Below are positions 35,424-44,912 of a stretch of DNA of 64,000 bases, one piece after another (the first letter of the stretch is position 1; each line of letters opens with the position of its first letter). Origin of the DNA: Pseudoalteromonas luteoviolacea (GTDB lineage: Bacteria; Pseudomonadota; Gammaproteobacteria; Enterobacterales; Alteromonadaceae); NCBI RefSeq assembly GCF_018100925.1, contig NZ_JAGJEH010000016.1, positions 1 to 64,000 on the forward strand, given 5' to 3'. A program made the position numbers and the translations under genes. The notes beneath the pieces are model-generated. The model worked only from the letters and a program-made list of their open reading frames with translations, was not told where the DNA came from and ran no database searches.

Positions 35424-38015
35424 ATGAAAGCAAAACGTTCTCAACCTTTTGGGGGAGTGTTTTTATGTATATTTTTTTTTACGTTAAGCGCTGCTTCAGG
35501 TGTCGCTGCAAGCGCATCGAATTATATATATAACCAGTCTCCTATTTTTTCAGTACATAAAAAACCAGAAGCCTCCAGTGATTTCCTGGTTGTTGATAGC
35601 ACAGCTGCAATAACGACGCTTAACTTTAATAAATTCGCAACAATTAGTAAGCCTCTGCTTATCAAAATACCTAATGATAGTAGCACTGAAACCTTAGTAA
35701 TTAATGCAACAGAAATTGACATTCAAAATACAGTTTCAGTAATGGGAAAGCCTATCGATCTAGTGTTTATTTCACAAGGCGGTACTGTTAGTTGTAGCAA
35801 CTGTTCTTTTGATAATGCGGGAAGAGTATCGTTTATCAATGGCACACTTTCGGGCGGCATCGTGAGAACGCAACCTAGTGGTAGGGTGACTATCTCAACT
35901 CTAACTGCACCAGGCTTGCAATCTCTTGAAGTGATGTCAGATAGCATCGCAACGTCAGGTGTTATTGATTTAAATTTACGCGCAGAGCGTCACCCTAATA
36001 GTGGATTCATCCAATCAAGTAGGGGCTCTTATGTACTGGGCTCTGGCGGTATTAACTTGTATCCGGGCCGCTTTTCTATTCGCTATAGTGATCTTGATAT
36101 GATTTCATCGACGACTCTGTCGAATACTTATCAGCCGTCTGGTACTTTTAAAGCTGCGAGTATTGGTATTGTTGCGTCGCAGCCAGTGACTATCCCTGCT
36201 AGCACTGAGCTCAATACCATGTCAGATGCTTTGGCAACGAGCACTAGGCAGGGACAATTTTACGCGCCAGCAGAAGGCGTGTTTATTCAAATTGCGGAGC
36301 ATGAAAGTGCGACATTGAATGTTTACGGTAAGCTCTATAGCGACCGTATCATCACAACGAAAGCAATCGGTGCGACGACTTTTCGTTCTGGTTCTAGATT
36401 GATTGGTCAAACAATCAAGAGTTTTTCAGACAAAGGGCTGTTAAACCAAGGTTATGTTGATGCAGGGAGTATCGAATTCGCTGCAAGTCGACTGATCAAC
36501 TCTGGCATTCTAAGTGGCTCAAAAATCAATATCGAAATCGAAGGTGATGTCTACAATACCTTTGGTGGAGTGATCAAAGCAGGTACTTTGAGCGTTGATT
36601 TGAACGATGGTATTTTCACTAATGGTTCTCGTACCAACAGGTTAAATTGGCCGGAAAATAAGTCACTGAGTGCGCCATCTATTGACGTTAACAGTGTTAA
36701 GCATGGCCCATATTCTAGCTACAGCGCTACCGGATCTGCACAGAGCCGCTTGAGTGCAAAAGTCCATGCGAACAACATAAAAATTATAGCGAAAGCGATA
36801 GAAAATATTAACCCTTACCATATTGAAGAGCCAAGTGGTGTTGACTGGAGTGCAGGTATTCGCGTAAACACTGCTCAGTCTGAGCAGGTCTCAATAGCGG
36901 CAGAGTCTAAATTGGAACTAAAAGCAAGTCAGTATATTCGCAACTCTTCAGCCATTTTACGTCTTAACCAACAGGGGATATTCCATATTGATACACCCTT
37001 ATTATTTAACGAACGTTATCGTTTAGAAACTACCTCTTTCATCATATCTCGTTACGCTTATACGTCGGATAATAAAGGAAGCCAAGATACAGTTGAACAT
37101 GGAGTTGGGACTCAAATATCTGCTTATTCTCCACCTGGGCGAATAGTCAGTTTTGGCGAGTTCCAAATTGGCAGCAAAGCGGAACCTTCGACTAGGCGTC
37201 GTTTTGTCAATGCATTTTCGTATATTGAGCTTTTTGACAATGCGCGTTTCCAAAAGTTGGATTTAGAGTCAATCGGCATCAAATTAAGTAGTACAGTAGA
37301 AACAAGTAACTTTCATGCCATTAAACAGTGTGTTGCTTTAGGTAATTGTAGCGGTGCAGCAGTCGATACTTCTGTAGAAGGTGAGACCTTACTAGCCATT
37401 CACGGTAATGTGTATGGTATTAACCCCAATATGGAAAGCCAAAGCGACCTGACTGTAACAGAGTCAAACTCACTAGATGCAACGATCAATACCAAGATTA
37501 AGGAGTACTTCCAACGGTATGTAAAAGTTGTGGATGAAGATACTTATGAAGGCTATTCATTTCCCAAGGTTGACGACCAATGGGTTACAGCAAGTTTGTT
37601 TAAATGTGATGGCTATCGCTATGAAGAGCATGGTTTGACACAAACAGAAGATTGCACTTACTCCTCAGTTAGAGTTGCCTTAAGTACAATACTTGGCGAA
37701 TCCTCAGATGCAGATTTTGAAAACACAGGTTATACCTTCCAAGAAATAGACGATGCTGCGAAAGCTTATGCTAGAAGTAGGCAGTACGTAAGCGGCTCTG
37801 AAGACTACCGTTGTGCCAATACTCGTTACTCCTGTACTGCGCAAAATTTCGAATATCAAAATGTTATTGTCAGCGATGACGGTAAGAAAGTGACGGTGAA
37901 TTACAGATATAAAATTTCGATAGATGATGAGTTAAACGATCATGACACGCCAACTCTTCGCGACGTATCCAAATCACCCACGGTCACTGTGGCAGTCTTG
38001 ATGGATGGTAAATAA
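35424..38015 (+). CDS. Filamentous-haemagglutinin-like beta-helix exoprotein, first half of pair 2
   Basis: 863 residues from ATG 35424 (GAGGA upstream; the TTG-initiated extension to 35367 is unlikely). Same length as its paralogue at 26039 and near-identical over long stretches, for example LNLRAERHPNSGFIQSS and IEEPSGVDWSAGIRVN. Signal peptide about residues 1-28, beta-helix body, and a Cys-containing C-terminal domain with the same cysteine positions. The strong conservation suggests recent duplication or gene conversion and a constant function shared by both toxins, such as export or surface presentation. Stop codon abuts the next ATG. Confidence 0.75.
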   Translation: MKAKRSQPFGGVFLCIFFFTLSAASGVAASASNYIYNQSPIFSVHKKPEASSDFLVVDSTAAITTLNFNKFATISKPLLIKIPNDSSTETLVINATEIDIQNTVSVMGKPIDLVFISQGGTVSCSNCSFDNAGRVSFINGTLSGGIVRTQPSGRVTISTLTAPGLQSLEVMSDSIATSGVIDLNLRAERHPNSGFIQSSRGSYVLGSGGINLYPGRFSIRYSDLDMISSTTLSNTYQPSGTFKAASIGIVASQPVTIPASTELNTMSDALATSTRQGQFYAPAEGVFIQIAEHESATLNVYGKLYSDRIITTKAIGATTFRSGSRLIGQTIKSFSDKGLLNQGYVDAGSIEFAASRLINSGILSGSKINIEIEGDVYNTFGGVIKAGTLSVDLNDGIFTNGSRTNRLNWPENKSLSAPSIDVNSVKHGPYSSYSATGSAQSRLSAKVHANNIKIIAKAIENINPYHIEEPSGVDWSAGIRVNTAQSEQVSIAAESKLELKASQYIRNSSAILRLNQQGIFHIDTPLLFNERYRLETTSFIISRYAYTSDNKGSQDTVEHGVGTQISAYSPPGRIVSFGEFQIGSKAEPSTRRRFVNAFSYIELFDNARFQKLDLESIGIKLSSTVETSNFHAIKQCVALGNCSGAAVDTSVEGETLLAIHGNVYGINPNMESQSDLTVTESNSLDATINTKIKEYFQRYVKVVDEDTYEGYSFPKVDDQWVTASLFKCDGYRYEEHGLTQTEDCTYSSVRVALSTILGESSDADFENTGYTFQEIDDAAKAYARSRQYVSGSEDYRCANTRYSCTAQNFEYQNVIVSDDGKKVTVNYRYKISIDDELNDHDTPTLRDVSKSPTVTVAVLMDGK

Positions 38016-41000
38016 ATGGAATTTAAGATGAAAAAAGATAACTTGGCCGACAAGCCCGTGCCATTTTACAAAAAGGCCATTGCCTACTTAAATATTTTTA
38101 TGTTGCTGGGGCAGGTGTGTTTACCAACTCTGGCACAGGCCTATAACGCCTTTGATAAGACCAATGCAAATCAACTGCTGGCAAGCTCTCCCGCAATCAC
38201 TAAGGTGCCTGACAACCGCCAAACAATGTATGTGAAATCAAAGCATGTTGTGGAGCAACCTCGCGCTTTAAATGCTCAGACCATGGCTGGTTTTCATCAG
38301 CTCTTGTTGAGGAATAAGAAGCACGCATTACCAGCACCTAAAAAGATTCATCTTGCTGGCAGCTCAATCACAGTCATTTTTCCAAGTTACCCGCTATCAA
38401 AGCAGGTTGGTGACCGGTTTGTACAATCACGTTTAATCCGCTCGCAAATTTATGCCGAGCTGAACCGAAACATGATCTCAACCGCGTATGCTGATGAAAC
38501 GGCTCAAATAACGCAGTTGTACCAAAATGCCTATGAATTGGCTGGAAAGGGCGGTGTTACTTTTGGTGAGCAAGTACCTAAATCAGTCTACGACAGTTTT
38601 GGTAAAGATTTTATCTGGCCAGAGTTTAGAGACATCAACGGGGAAAAAGTACTGTCTCCAGTGGTACACCTGAGCGCTTCGACAATAGAAACACGTACCG
38701 TAAATGGCCACTTGGTCGAATTTACAGGCTCTGATGTAAACTTTAGAGATATTACTGTTAACAATGGCACCTTGCTAACAGGTCGTGATACATATTTACG
38801 TACAGCGCGAGACCTTACTGTCAATCCAGGCGCGCAGGTAGCCTCCGATGGCGATCTGAACCTATTTGTTGGTGGTACTTTAAGAAACCATTCCGGCAAT
38901 TTAAGTGCCAGAGAAAATGTTAAAATCATCGCGGGCCAGTATGAGCAAAAAACACTGGTGCACCGTTTCTCTAATGAATATGAACAGGGGACCCGATTTG
39001 GCCAAATTGCTTCTGTTAATGGCGAAAATATTAGCATATACAGCATGGGCGACTTGGTTATTCAAGGTGGTACGGTAAGTGGAAACACAATCAGCCTAAG
39101 AGCTGATGGCAACATCCGTTTGCTTTCACAACAAACCAGCTATGTTAATAATCAGCCTATTGGTCAGTACTCTCATACTAGCAGTGAAATAAAGCATCTC
39201 ACTACTAAACTAACAGCCAAAGACAGCATCTATCTGATTGCATCAGGTGCTATTGAACTTAAAGCTGCGGAGCTGCATGCAGACAAAGGCGTGATTGACC
39301 TTTTGGCGGGTCAGGGTGTCTACATTCTCAATGAATTCAACGAAACTCAAAGTCAAAAATCTGGCAAGTGGGGGAAAACCACAGAGGAAGAGCAAGAGTT
39401 CCAGACCATAGCTATCCGTTCAGCACTTGATGCGGGTAAAGGTGTAAGGATCGCGTCCCATTACGGTGATATTACGTTACAAGCTGCCAAAATAAACGCG
39501 GGCGAAGGCACGGTTATAGATGCGCGTAATGGTAGGGTTAACCTATTGCTTGCCAAAGAACAGGACCACTATTTTTATAACAAGGTAAAAAAAGGCACTT
39601 GGAAAATAAAGACCGAAACTAAGCAAGATACGGTCGATACTGCGGTGTATAACGAAATCATTGGTGGGGTACAGGTTAAGGCAACACAAGGTGTTACACT
39701 GGAGTTAGGTCAGTACAATGGTGAATCTGTACATGATGTAATGAGTCAAATGTCACAGAGTGACAGTCTTAGCTGGATGGTTGATGTATACAATGATCCT
39801 CAGTATAGATGTCCGTCATTTGCATCTTCCACTGTACCCGACCAATTCAGTGAAGATGCCTTCCTTGCAATGAAGCAAGATGCTGATTTTAATAACTGTA
39901 GCAGCACCCTAAATGTTGTATATAGCAAACTAGAGAAAATCCATAAACATGATAAAACCAGTACGTTAAGCCCCGCAGCGATGGCCATTGTTGCAATTGC
40001 AGTTTCAGTTGCAATGGGGCCTGCTGGAGGTTTGGTAGGTCAAGGAGGCACGATCCCTGCCGCGTTCAAAACCAGCGCAGCAATGGGAGCTGCTATGTCA
40101 GCGGGCGCAGTGACACTGACCACTCATGCAGTGTCGAGCCTTGCTGCTGGTAACAGTATTAACGATACACTTGATTCAATGCTTAGCGACGAAAGCTTGA
40201 AGTCTCTTGCTATTTCAATGGCAACGGCGGGTGTTTTAAACAGCGATGCATTTAAGAGCTTTAAATTTTTTAGTAACGCCGACGCTGGGTCGAGCTGGTA
40301 TAACAGCGAACTGGCAATAGATATTGGTAATCAGGCAACTCAAGCGATCTCAGAAAGTATTGTTAAGGCAGGGATCTCAACGTTTATTAATGGCGATGGT
40401 TTTACCGAATTCAGAGATTCATTCAAAACATCGTTAAAAATGTATGCGGTCAATGAACTTGGCGAGCACATGGCCGGCAAAATCGGGAAGGCATTCGACC
40501 CTAACCAGAATGGCGGTCAAAACTTAGATGAGGCCTTAAAATATATATCCCATGCAGCGGTTGGCTGTATGCTCGGTGTTGCAACGGTTCAAGCATCGGG
40601 TAATGGCGCCAGTAAAAATGTATCTTGCGCCAGCGGTGCGGGCGGTGCTGTGATCGGGGAGTACATCGCTTCTGAGTTAGAAAATTCTGAGGAGTATAAA
40701 GCTGCCAAGGAAGAAGCGAGGGCTGAGTTTGACAAGTTTCTTGAAGATGAAACCAACAACGTAATTCGTTGGCGTGACGTTGAGAAACTGAGTCCTCTAG
40801 AAATAGAAATGAGGTTGGAGCAAGGAGCCAATAAACTTAGAATCTTTGCCGAGCTGGATCGACTGAAAGCTAAAGGGGTCGACCTCAGTAAATTGGGTGC
40901 CGCGTTGGGTGCTTTTGTTGCTGGTGCAGATGCAAATGCAATTAATATTGCAGCCAACGCAGCGGCGAATTCAGCTGAGTTCAACGCTTTTTCAAGCTAT

Positions 41001-42335
41001 ATCAATGCAAAAATGATTCGGTCAGTAATCGCCGACTACCTGAATCGTTTGAGATCAAACCCTAATGGTGTACTCGGTGAAGAATTAGGTATAGCAGCTG
41101 AGAACGTTTATCAGATGGGGTTGAACCTCGATATCGCTAGAGATCTTGAAGTGCAGGCAGCATTTAACAAACTCCCTGATAGTATTGCTAAACGCCTTAG
41201 TGAAATCGCTATATCTCAAGAAGAGAAAGTCGCTATTTCCGCAGCAGTGTTAGCTGGGATATTAGATGTTGGTTCAGGCATTGCCACGCAAGCCGAAGCT
41301 TTGATACGAGTAGGCATGACGCTCAACGGCGATTCTCAAGCAGCAGAGCAAAATGGTCAATTGATTATAAATTCAGTCGATGGAATTGCTGATTTGCTTG
41401 AGCAACATGAGGAAGTATACGCTCAAGTTCTACATGTAATAGATACCGTAGGAACCGATAGAGAAAGTAGAACGCTTTCCGCGAGGTTTGTTGCGGCAGC
41501 GATTTCAGGTGGTTTCGCTGGAACTGTGACTGTGGGTGCTGCTGCACCAGCTGTGCTGGTTAAGCTGTCAAATATCTTGCAAAAGTTGGAAGCCAAGGGC
41601 GTTGACACAACCCGGATGAAAGAGCTCACAGGGATAGATGGAATTGATCTTCGCGATATCAACAACGACGGAGTGCCAGATGCAGTAGAGGTTAAAGTCT
41701 TACCGCCTCCACCGGCAAATCTGCCTAATAACTTGGCTGTACTGCGCACTGCTGAAGTTCGTAATACACCTTTAGATCCCGCTGCAATGCGTGCCTTTTT
41801 AAGAAAAGAAGGGATTATTAAATTCAATCGAGTGGCAAACAAGGAGCCAATACGGAGAAGTGTTGCGATTGCGTCTGTTGTCGAAAAAGATGGTAGCGTC
41901 AGTCATTTTCTTGCCTTAAGTGGTAGCCCCACGAAGAAAAATCCATGGTCAAAGGAAAAAATGGACACTAAACCTTGGGCAAGTGGGTTCCAGCACGATG
42001 GTAAAGGGTCACCCAGCGTAACAATTGGAGGCGTGCACTACAGAGTGATAACTGTTGACAACCACAAGGTTGCGAGCACTTATATTAAGAAGCCTAGCCA
42101 ACTTGGAGATTCTAATGATCATTATCAAGACAATTGGAACCATGCGGAAAAGAAAATCCAGGGCTTTTTAGTAGAGCAATATGCTGGGCATACGGGTAAA
42201 ATCGAGTTGGCTGTAGAGAATACCAATTCAGCCTATCCAGGTATGTGTAAGTCTTGTAACTATAGTAAAGCGGATTTTGCAAATAAATTATCTGAGGCTG
42301 ACATCACTATGTACGACGATGTATATAAGGAGTAG
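38016..42335 (+). CDS. CdiA/TpsA-like polymorphic toxin with deaminase-like C terminus, second half of pair 2
   Basis: 1439 residues. The first about 600 residues are near-identical to the protein at 28631 (CdiA-type N terminus, FHA repeats), followed by the DUF637-like hydrophobic region (about 650-860) and a pre-toxin segment near 970-990 ending SAEFNAF in the VENN position. The C-terminal 170 residues are unrelated to toxin 1. H1376-A-E1378 and C1411-KS-C1414 form the HAE...CxxC zinc and catalytic signature of the cytidine-deaminase fold, as in DddA-type and related nucleic-acid deaminase toxins. Predicted action: deaminating DNA, RNA or nucleotides in a target cell. The gene at 42345 is the probable immunity gene. 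Confidence 0.82.
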   Translation: MEFKMKKDNLADKPVPFYKKAIAYLNIFMLLGQVCLPTLAQAYNAFDKTNANQLLASSPAITKVPDNRQTMYVKSKHVVEQPRALNAQTMAGFHQLLLRNKKHALPAPKKIHLAGSSITVIFPSYPLSKQVGDRFVQSRLIRSQIYAELNRNMISTAYADETAQITQLYQNAYELAGKGGVTFGEQVPKSVYDSFGKDFIWPEFRDINGEKVLSPVVHLSASTIETRTVNGHLVEFTGSDVNFRDITVNNGTLLTGRDTYLRTARDLTVNPGAQVASDGDLNLFVGGTLRNHSGNLSARENVKIIAGQYEQKTLVHRFSNEYEQGTRFGQIASVNGENISIYSMGDLVIQGGTVSGNTISLRADGNIRLLSQQTSYVNNQPIGQYSHTSSEIKHLTTKLTAKDSIYLIASGAIELKAAELHADKGVIDLLAGQGVYILNEFNETQSQKSGKWGKTTEEEQEFQTIAIRSALDAGKGVRIASHYGDITLQAAKINAGEGTVIDARNGRVNLLLAKEQDHYFYNKVKKGTWKIKTETKQDTVDTAVYNEIIGGVQVKATQGVTLELGQYNGESVHDVMSQMSQSDSLSWMVDVYNDPQYRCPSFASSTVPDQFSEDAFLAMKQDADFNNCSSTLNVVYSKLEKIHKHDKTSTLSPAAMAIVAIAVSVAMGPAGGLVGQGGTIPAAFKTSAAMGAAMSAGAVTLTTHAVSSLAAGNSINDTLDSMLSDESLKSLAISMATAGVLNSDAFKSFKFFSNADAGSSWYNSELAIDIGNQATQAISESIVKAGISTFINGDGFTEFRDSFKTSLKMYAVNELGEHMAGKIGKAFDPNQNGGQNLDEALKYISHAAVGCMLGVATVQASGNGASKNVSCASGAGGAVIGEYIASELENSEEYKAAKEEARAEFDKFLEDETNNVIRWRDVEKLSPLEIEMRLEQGANKLRIFAELDRLKAKGVDLSKLGAALGAFVAGADANAINIAANAAANSAEFNAFSSYINAKMIRSVIADYLNRLRSNPNGVLGEELGIAAENVYQMGLNLDIARDLEVQAAFNKLPDSIAKRLSEIAISQEEKVAISAAVLAGILDVGSGIATQAEALIRVGMTLNGDSQAAEQNGQLIINSVDGIADLLEQHEEVYAQVLHVIDTVGTDRESRTLSARFVAAAISGGFAGTVTVGAAAPAVLVKLSNILQKLEAKGVDTTRMKELTGIDGIDLRDINNDGVPDAVEVKVLPPPPANLPNNLAVLRTAEVRNTPLDPAAMRAFLRKEGIIKFNRVANKEPIRRSVAIASVVEKDGSVSHFLALSGSPTKKNPWSKEKMDTKPWASGFQHDGKGSPSVTIGGVHYRVITVDNHKVASTYIKKPSQLGDSNDHYQDNWNHAEKKIQGFLVEQYAGHTGKIELAVENTNSAYPGMCKSCNYSKADFANKLSEADITMYDDVYKE

Positions 42336-42344
42336 AAATAATTA

Positions 42345-43406
42345 ATGAATGATTCGCAAATTTTAATAGGCAAATTGCTGGGTCCTCGAGACCCAGCTAA
42401 GGTCAGCTGTGTTGGCTTTTCACCAAAAGATATTGAAGAAATTTTGAAGTGTGCCCCTGCTTCATTGAGAGGGTATTTACAGTTTCTTACGTTTCTTTCG
42501 GTGATGGGGGTAGAAGAAGGTGGCTTGTTGGATTCTGAAAACATACTGCATTTTCACTCTGAAGTTAGCTTTTTAAATCTAGTTTCCGAATATGAGAACT
42601 TTTATGAAAAATTGCGTGAAGCTGATTATTTTCCAGCGGCTGGCGTTTATCTACTGGAAATTTGTGCTGATGAAATCTATTACTTCGATTTTGACAAGGA
42701 GAATCAGCATGTATATGTTTACAATGATCGAAATAAGAAAATAAAAGATACTGGTTGGGACTTCTTTACATATCTAGACAACCGCTGTGCTATTGACAAG
42801 TCGCAATTCCATCGCAATAAACGCTGTACTCGATATAGAGAGGTGCTTCCCGAGCAGCTACCAGCTGCAAAACCTGCACCGTCAGAGAAGGAGGCCTCAG
42901 ATTTTGTGAGTCTGATGGATCACAAAAATACGTTTCCGCACCTTGCCAATCTGAAAGGGTACAATATGCAAGAAATTGCCCTGTTGGAGGCTGTTTATAA
43001 TATAGGTGTTACCGGAGAGCTTCTTTTGTTTCTTTTTACTATGGGAAGAAACCATGGTGGTATTCTAAGTTCATTACCTGTTATGCATAACAATATGCTT
43101 TCGTATTTAGATGTAACGAATGAGTTACGTGAATTGCTGGAAGAATACGGTAGATCAGATTTAGCCGAAGAAGTATTTATATTAGAGATGGATGATGAGG
43201 ATTTCTGCCTGCTCTTTTATGCAAAAAGTGATGGTGGTGTTTATTACATTGACAATGATAGTGAAAGGCTATTTATGGCATACAAATCAATTTCAGATTT
43301 GCTAACTAAAAGATCTGAAAAAATAGAAAGGAATGGTGTAATAAACGAAGTTATAGCTGAAGACTGCACACTCCTCTTTGATTTTGAGGTAGGCCCACTT
43401 TACTAG
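42345..43406 (+). CDS. Tandem SMI1/KNR4-like (SUKH) immunity protein for deaminase toxin
   Basis: 353 residues, starting 9 bp after the toxin stop. Two similar halves: about 20-145 (DIEEILKCAPASLRGYLQFL, VYLLEICADEIYYFDFD) and about 200-320 (EIALLEAVYNIGVTGELLLFL, LPVM..., DVTNELRELLEEY, YAKSDGGVYYID), each in the pattern of a SUKH-type immunity domain. A closely similar paralogue of equal length lies at 47275 and a dead fragment at 34493. Position and family type both indicate immunity to the toxin ending at 42335. Cytoplasmic. Confidence 0.75.
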   Translation: MNDSQILIGKLLGPRDPAKVSCVGFSPKDIEEILKCAPASLRGYLQFLTFLSVMGVEEGGLLDSENILHFHSEVSFLNLVSEYENFYEKLREADYFPAAGVYLLEICADEIYYFDFDKENQHVYVYNDRNKKIKDTGWDFFTYLDNRCAIDKSQFHRNKRCTRYREVLPEQLPAAKPAPSEKEASDFVSLMDHKNTFPHLANLKGYNMQEIALLEAVYNIGVTGELLLFLFTMGRNHGGILSSLPVMHNNMLSYLDVTNELRELLEEYGRSDLAEEVFILEMDDEDFCLLFYAKSDGGVYYIDNDSERLFMAYKSISDLLTKRSEKIERNGVINEVIAEDCTLLFDFEVGPLY

Positions 43407-43600
43407 TTTCTATTTACGAAATTTAGTTTAAAATCACATTCAAAAATTCTATAAAAGCAGCCCAAGGGCTGCTTTTTTTCGAAGAAACAGCTTGATGATA
43501 AGTTGGTCTTCATATGTATAAATGCTGTTTGGAATTATTATGCTAAATATTGCTTGTTGGTTGATTTTTACATATCCAAATATAGTCAAAGTAAACAGTT
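43404..43600. repeat. Duplicated block A, copy 1 (terminator plus foreign gene end)
   Basis: About 197 bp nearly identical to 48334-48530. It begins at the stop codon of the SMI1-like immunity gene, contains the terminator, and then a 43-bp stretch (43491-43533) matching the 3' end of the - strand gene at 50233. It documents duplication of an immunity gene with its downstream flank. Confidence 0.85.
43456..43479 (+). terminator. Rho-independent terminator
   Basis: AGCAGCCC-AA-GGGCTGCT followed by TTTTTT. Ends toxin 2 and its immunity gene. Confidence 0.88.
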
Positions 43601-43609
43601 AAGTGGATA

Positions 43610-43660
43610 GTGGCTTTAATTCGACTAGCCTTTTAAAATGCGCCTGTCCAACTCCAGGGT
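43610..43660. repeat. Junction repeat, copy 1
   Basis: 51 bp that recur at 47208-47258 with two mismatches. The end encodes MRLSNSRV in both copies. It marks the boundary where orphan toxin C-terminal/immunity modules are joined. Confidence 0.8.
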
Positions 43661-43787
43661 CCCCAAAGAAAACCGAACACTGGATATTAGAGTACAGCCG
43701 GGAGGGCTTCAAGCCGCCAAAAAATTAGCTGATTTTGGTAGGGAGCATGGTATCCAAGTCATTATTAAGGAGTTTTCAGGAAAATGA
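43638..43787 (+). pseudogene. Orphan toxin C-terminal fragment
   Basis: An open frame of 49 codons (starts MRLSNSRV, ends IIKEFSGK) overlapping the next gene by 4 bp in ATGA fashion. The tail 'GGLQAAKKLADFGREHGIQ' looks like the end of a nuclease- or REase-type CDI toxin, and the overlap with an immunity-like gene is typical of toxin/immunity pairs. It lacks the exoprotein part and most of the toxin domain, so it is a displaced or truncated module that may still recombine into a full-length gene. Confidence 0.5.
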
Positions 43788-44605
43788 GTCTAAAACTCAA
43801 TATCAATTTTATACCGGATCAATTTCCCAGAGCCCTATCGCTCTGGGAGTTGGTGGATATGAGCCGAGCACTTACAGAGATTGAAGGGTTAACTAAACTG
43901 GTTAACATTGATACTTGCCGTACGATTAAGGTTGAAAATTATGTAAAAAGTAAAGACAAAGCGCGCACTCGGCCGACTACCTTTTCAATTCGGCACCCTA
44001 GCAGGGAATATGAGAGCACGCACGGTGTGGTATTTATGCCTATGGATGAATTGTGCTTTGATCAACTGATTATAGATGGTTTTGATAAACTCATAGAGCA
44101 GCGTGCGCAGTGGTGGCAACCAGTATTACAACACTCAGGTTTTGTCATGGCCAGGTTAATGGATGAAGAGTATAATACAAGCCAAAGCATGCGAAATATT
44201 GGATACCATGAAAGCCAAGGTTGGCCTCATCATCATTTACCTAAAATAAGCAATGGTAAGCCACCCCCGATAGATCAAACTATTATAGATACTCGAGTTA
44301 ACCCAGGACACTGGCGCTTTAAACCCGGTTATATTGAAGGCGTGTCAGCCGAAATGTGGCTAGGTAAGCACTTTTTTAAGCATGTAGGGTTGGACAAACA
44401 AGCTTTGTATGATGTTGATTGGCTTAAAGTCACGGAGCTGGATAATGTAACGCACATTAAAGCTTATGATAAACCATTTGATAGTGATGTGGGGGAGCAA
44501 AGAGCACTTCAAATAAAGCTTAGAAAACTCTTATTTGGTCAGTCACCTCATACAGAAGACCCAGAGTTTAAGCTGTTAAGTGAATTTCAGCCGCTAGAAC
44601 AATAA
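43784..44605 (+). CDS. Probable immunity protein of the orphan module
   Basis: 273 residues, no signal peptide or membrane segment. The start overlaps the stop of the toxin fragment (ATGA), indicating that it was the immunity gene of that module. The sequence is of mixed alpha/beta type with conserved-looking 'QWWQPVLQHSGFVMARLMDEEYN', 'IGYHESQGWPHHHLP' and 'TRVNPGHWRFKPGY'. It reminds me of the Imm52 group but I cannot confirm this. A terminator follows. Confidence 0.62.
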   Translation: MSLKLNINFIPDQFPRALSLWELVDMSRALTEIEGLTKLVNIDTCRTIKVENYVKSKDKARTRPTTFSIRHPSREYESTHGVVFMPMDELCFDQLIIDGFDKLIEQRAQWWQPVLQHSGFVMARLMDEEYNTSQSMRNIGYHESQGWPHHHLPKISNGKPPPIDQTIIDTRVNPGHWRFKPGYIEGVSAEMWLGKHFFKHVGLDKQALYDVDWLKVTELDNVTHIKAYDKPFDSDVGEQRALQIKLRKLLFGQSPHTEDPEFKLLSEFQPLEQ

Positions 44606-44611
44606 ATCTAC

Positions 44612-44642
44612 CGGGGCAGTATTACTGCCCCGTTATCTTTTT
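44612..44642 (+). terminator. Rho-independent terminator
   Basis: CGGGGCAGT-ATT-ACTGCCCCG, then TTATCTTTTTC. Nine perfect base pairs. Confidence 0.82.
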
Positions 44643-44912
44643 CTTTATCCTCACCAGTCGCATTTAAGCTGTTGACATTTTAGATTATAAAAGTGAGACC
44701 TAATTTCACATTAAAAATAAATATATTTATAACAAGGTTGTTAATTTTGATTATTTCAAAATGTTGATGCTGGTTGATGTATTTTGATATGTTGATATAA
44801 AGATTATTAAATCTATGTTTTTAATGCTTTCTAAGGTTGAAGGCGCATTTTTTGGGGGTTACCCTAGTAAAGTATGATGACTATTTTATAATTTATTATT
44901 TAAGGAGGTTTT
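44643..44912. other. AT-rich promoter region
   Basis: Very AT-rich, no reading frame. Presumably the promoter of the gene at 44913, whose start is set by AAGGAGG at 44902-44908. Confidence 0.4.

Noticed and set aside
38588..39046. 152-codon antisense frame within toxin 2
   Set aside because: Shadow of the FHA-repeat coding region.
44650..44912. Possible further copy of the sigma motif (ATTTCACA near 44703)
   Set aside because: No CGTC at the right distance; spacing test fails.
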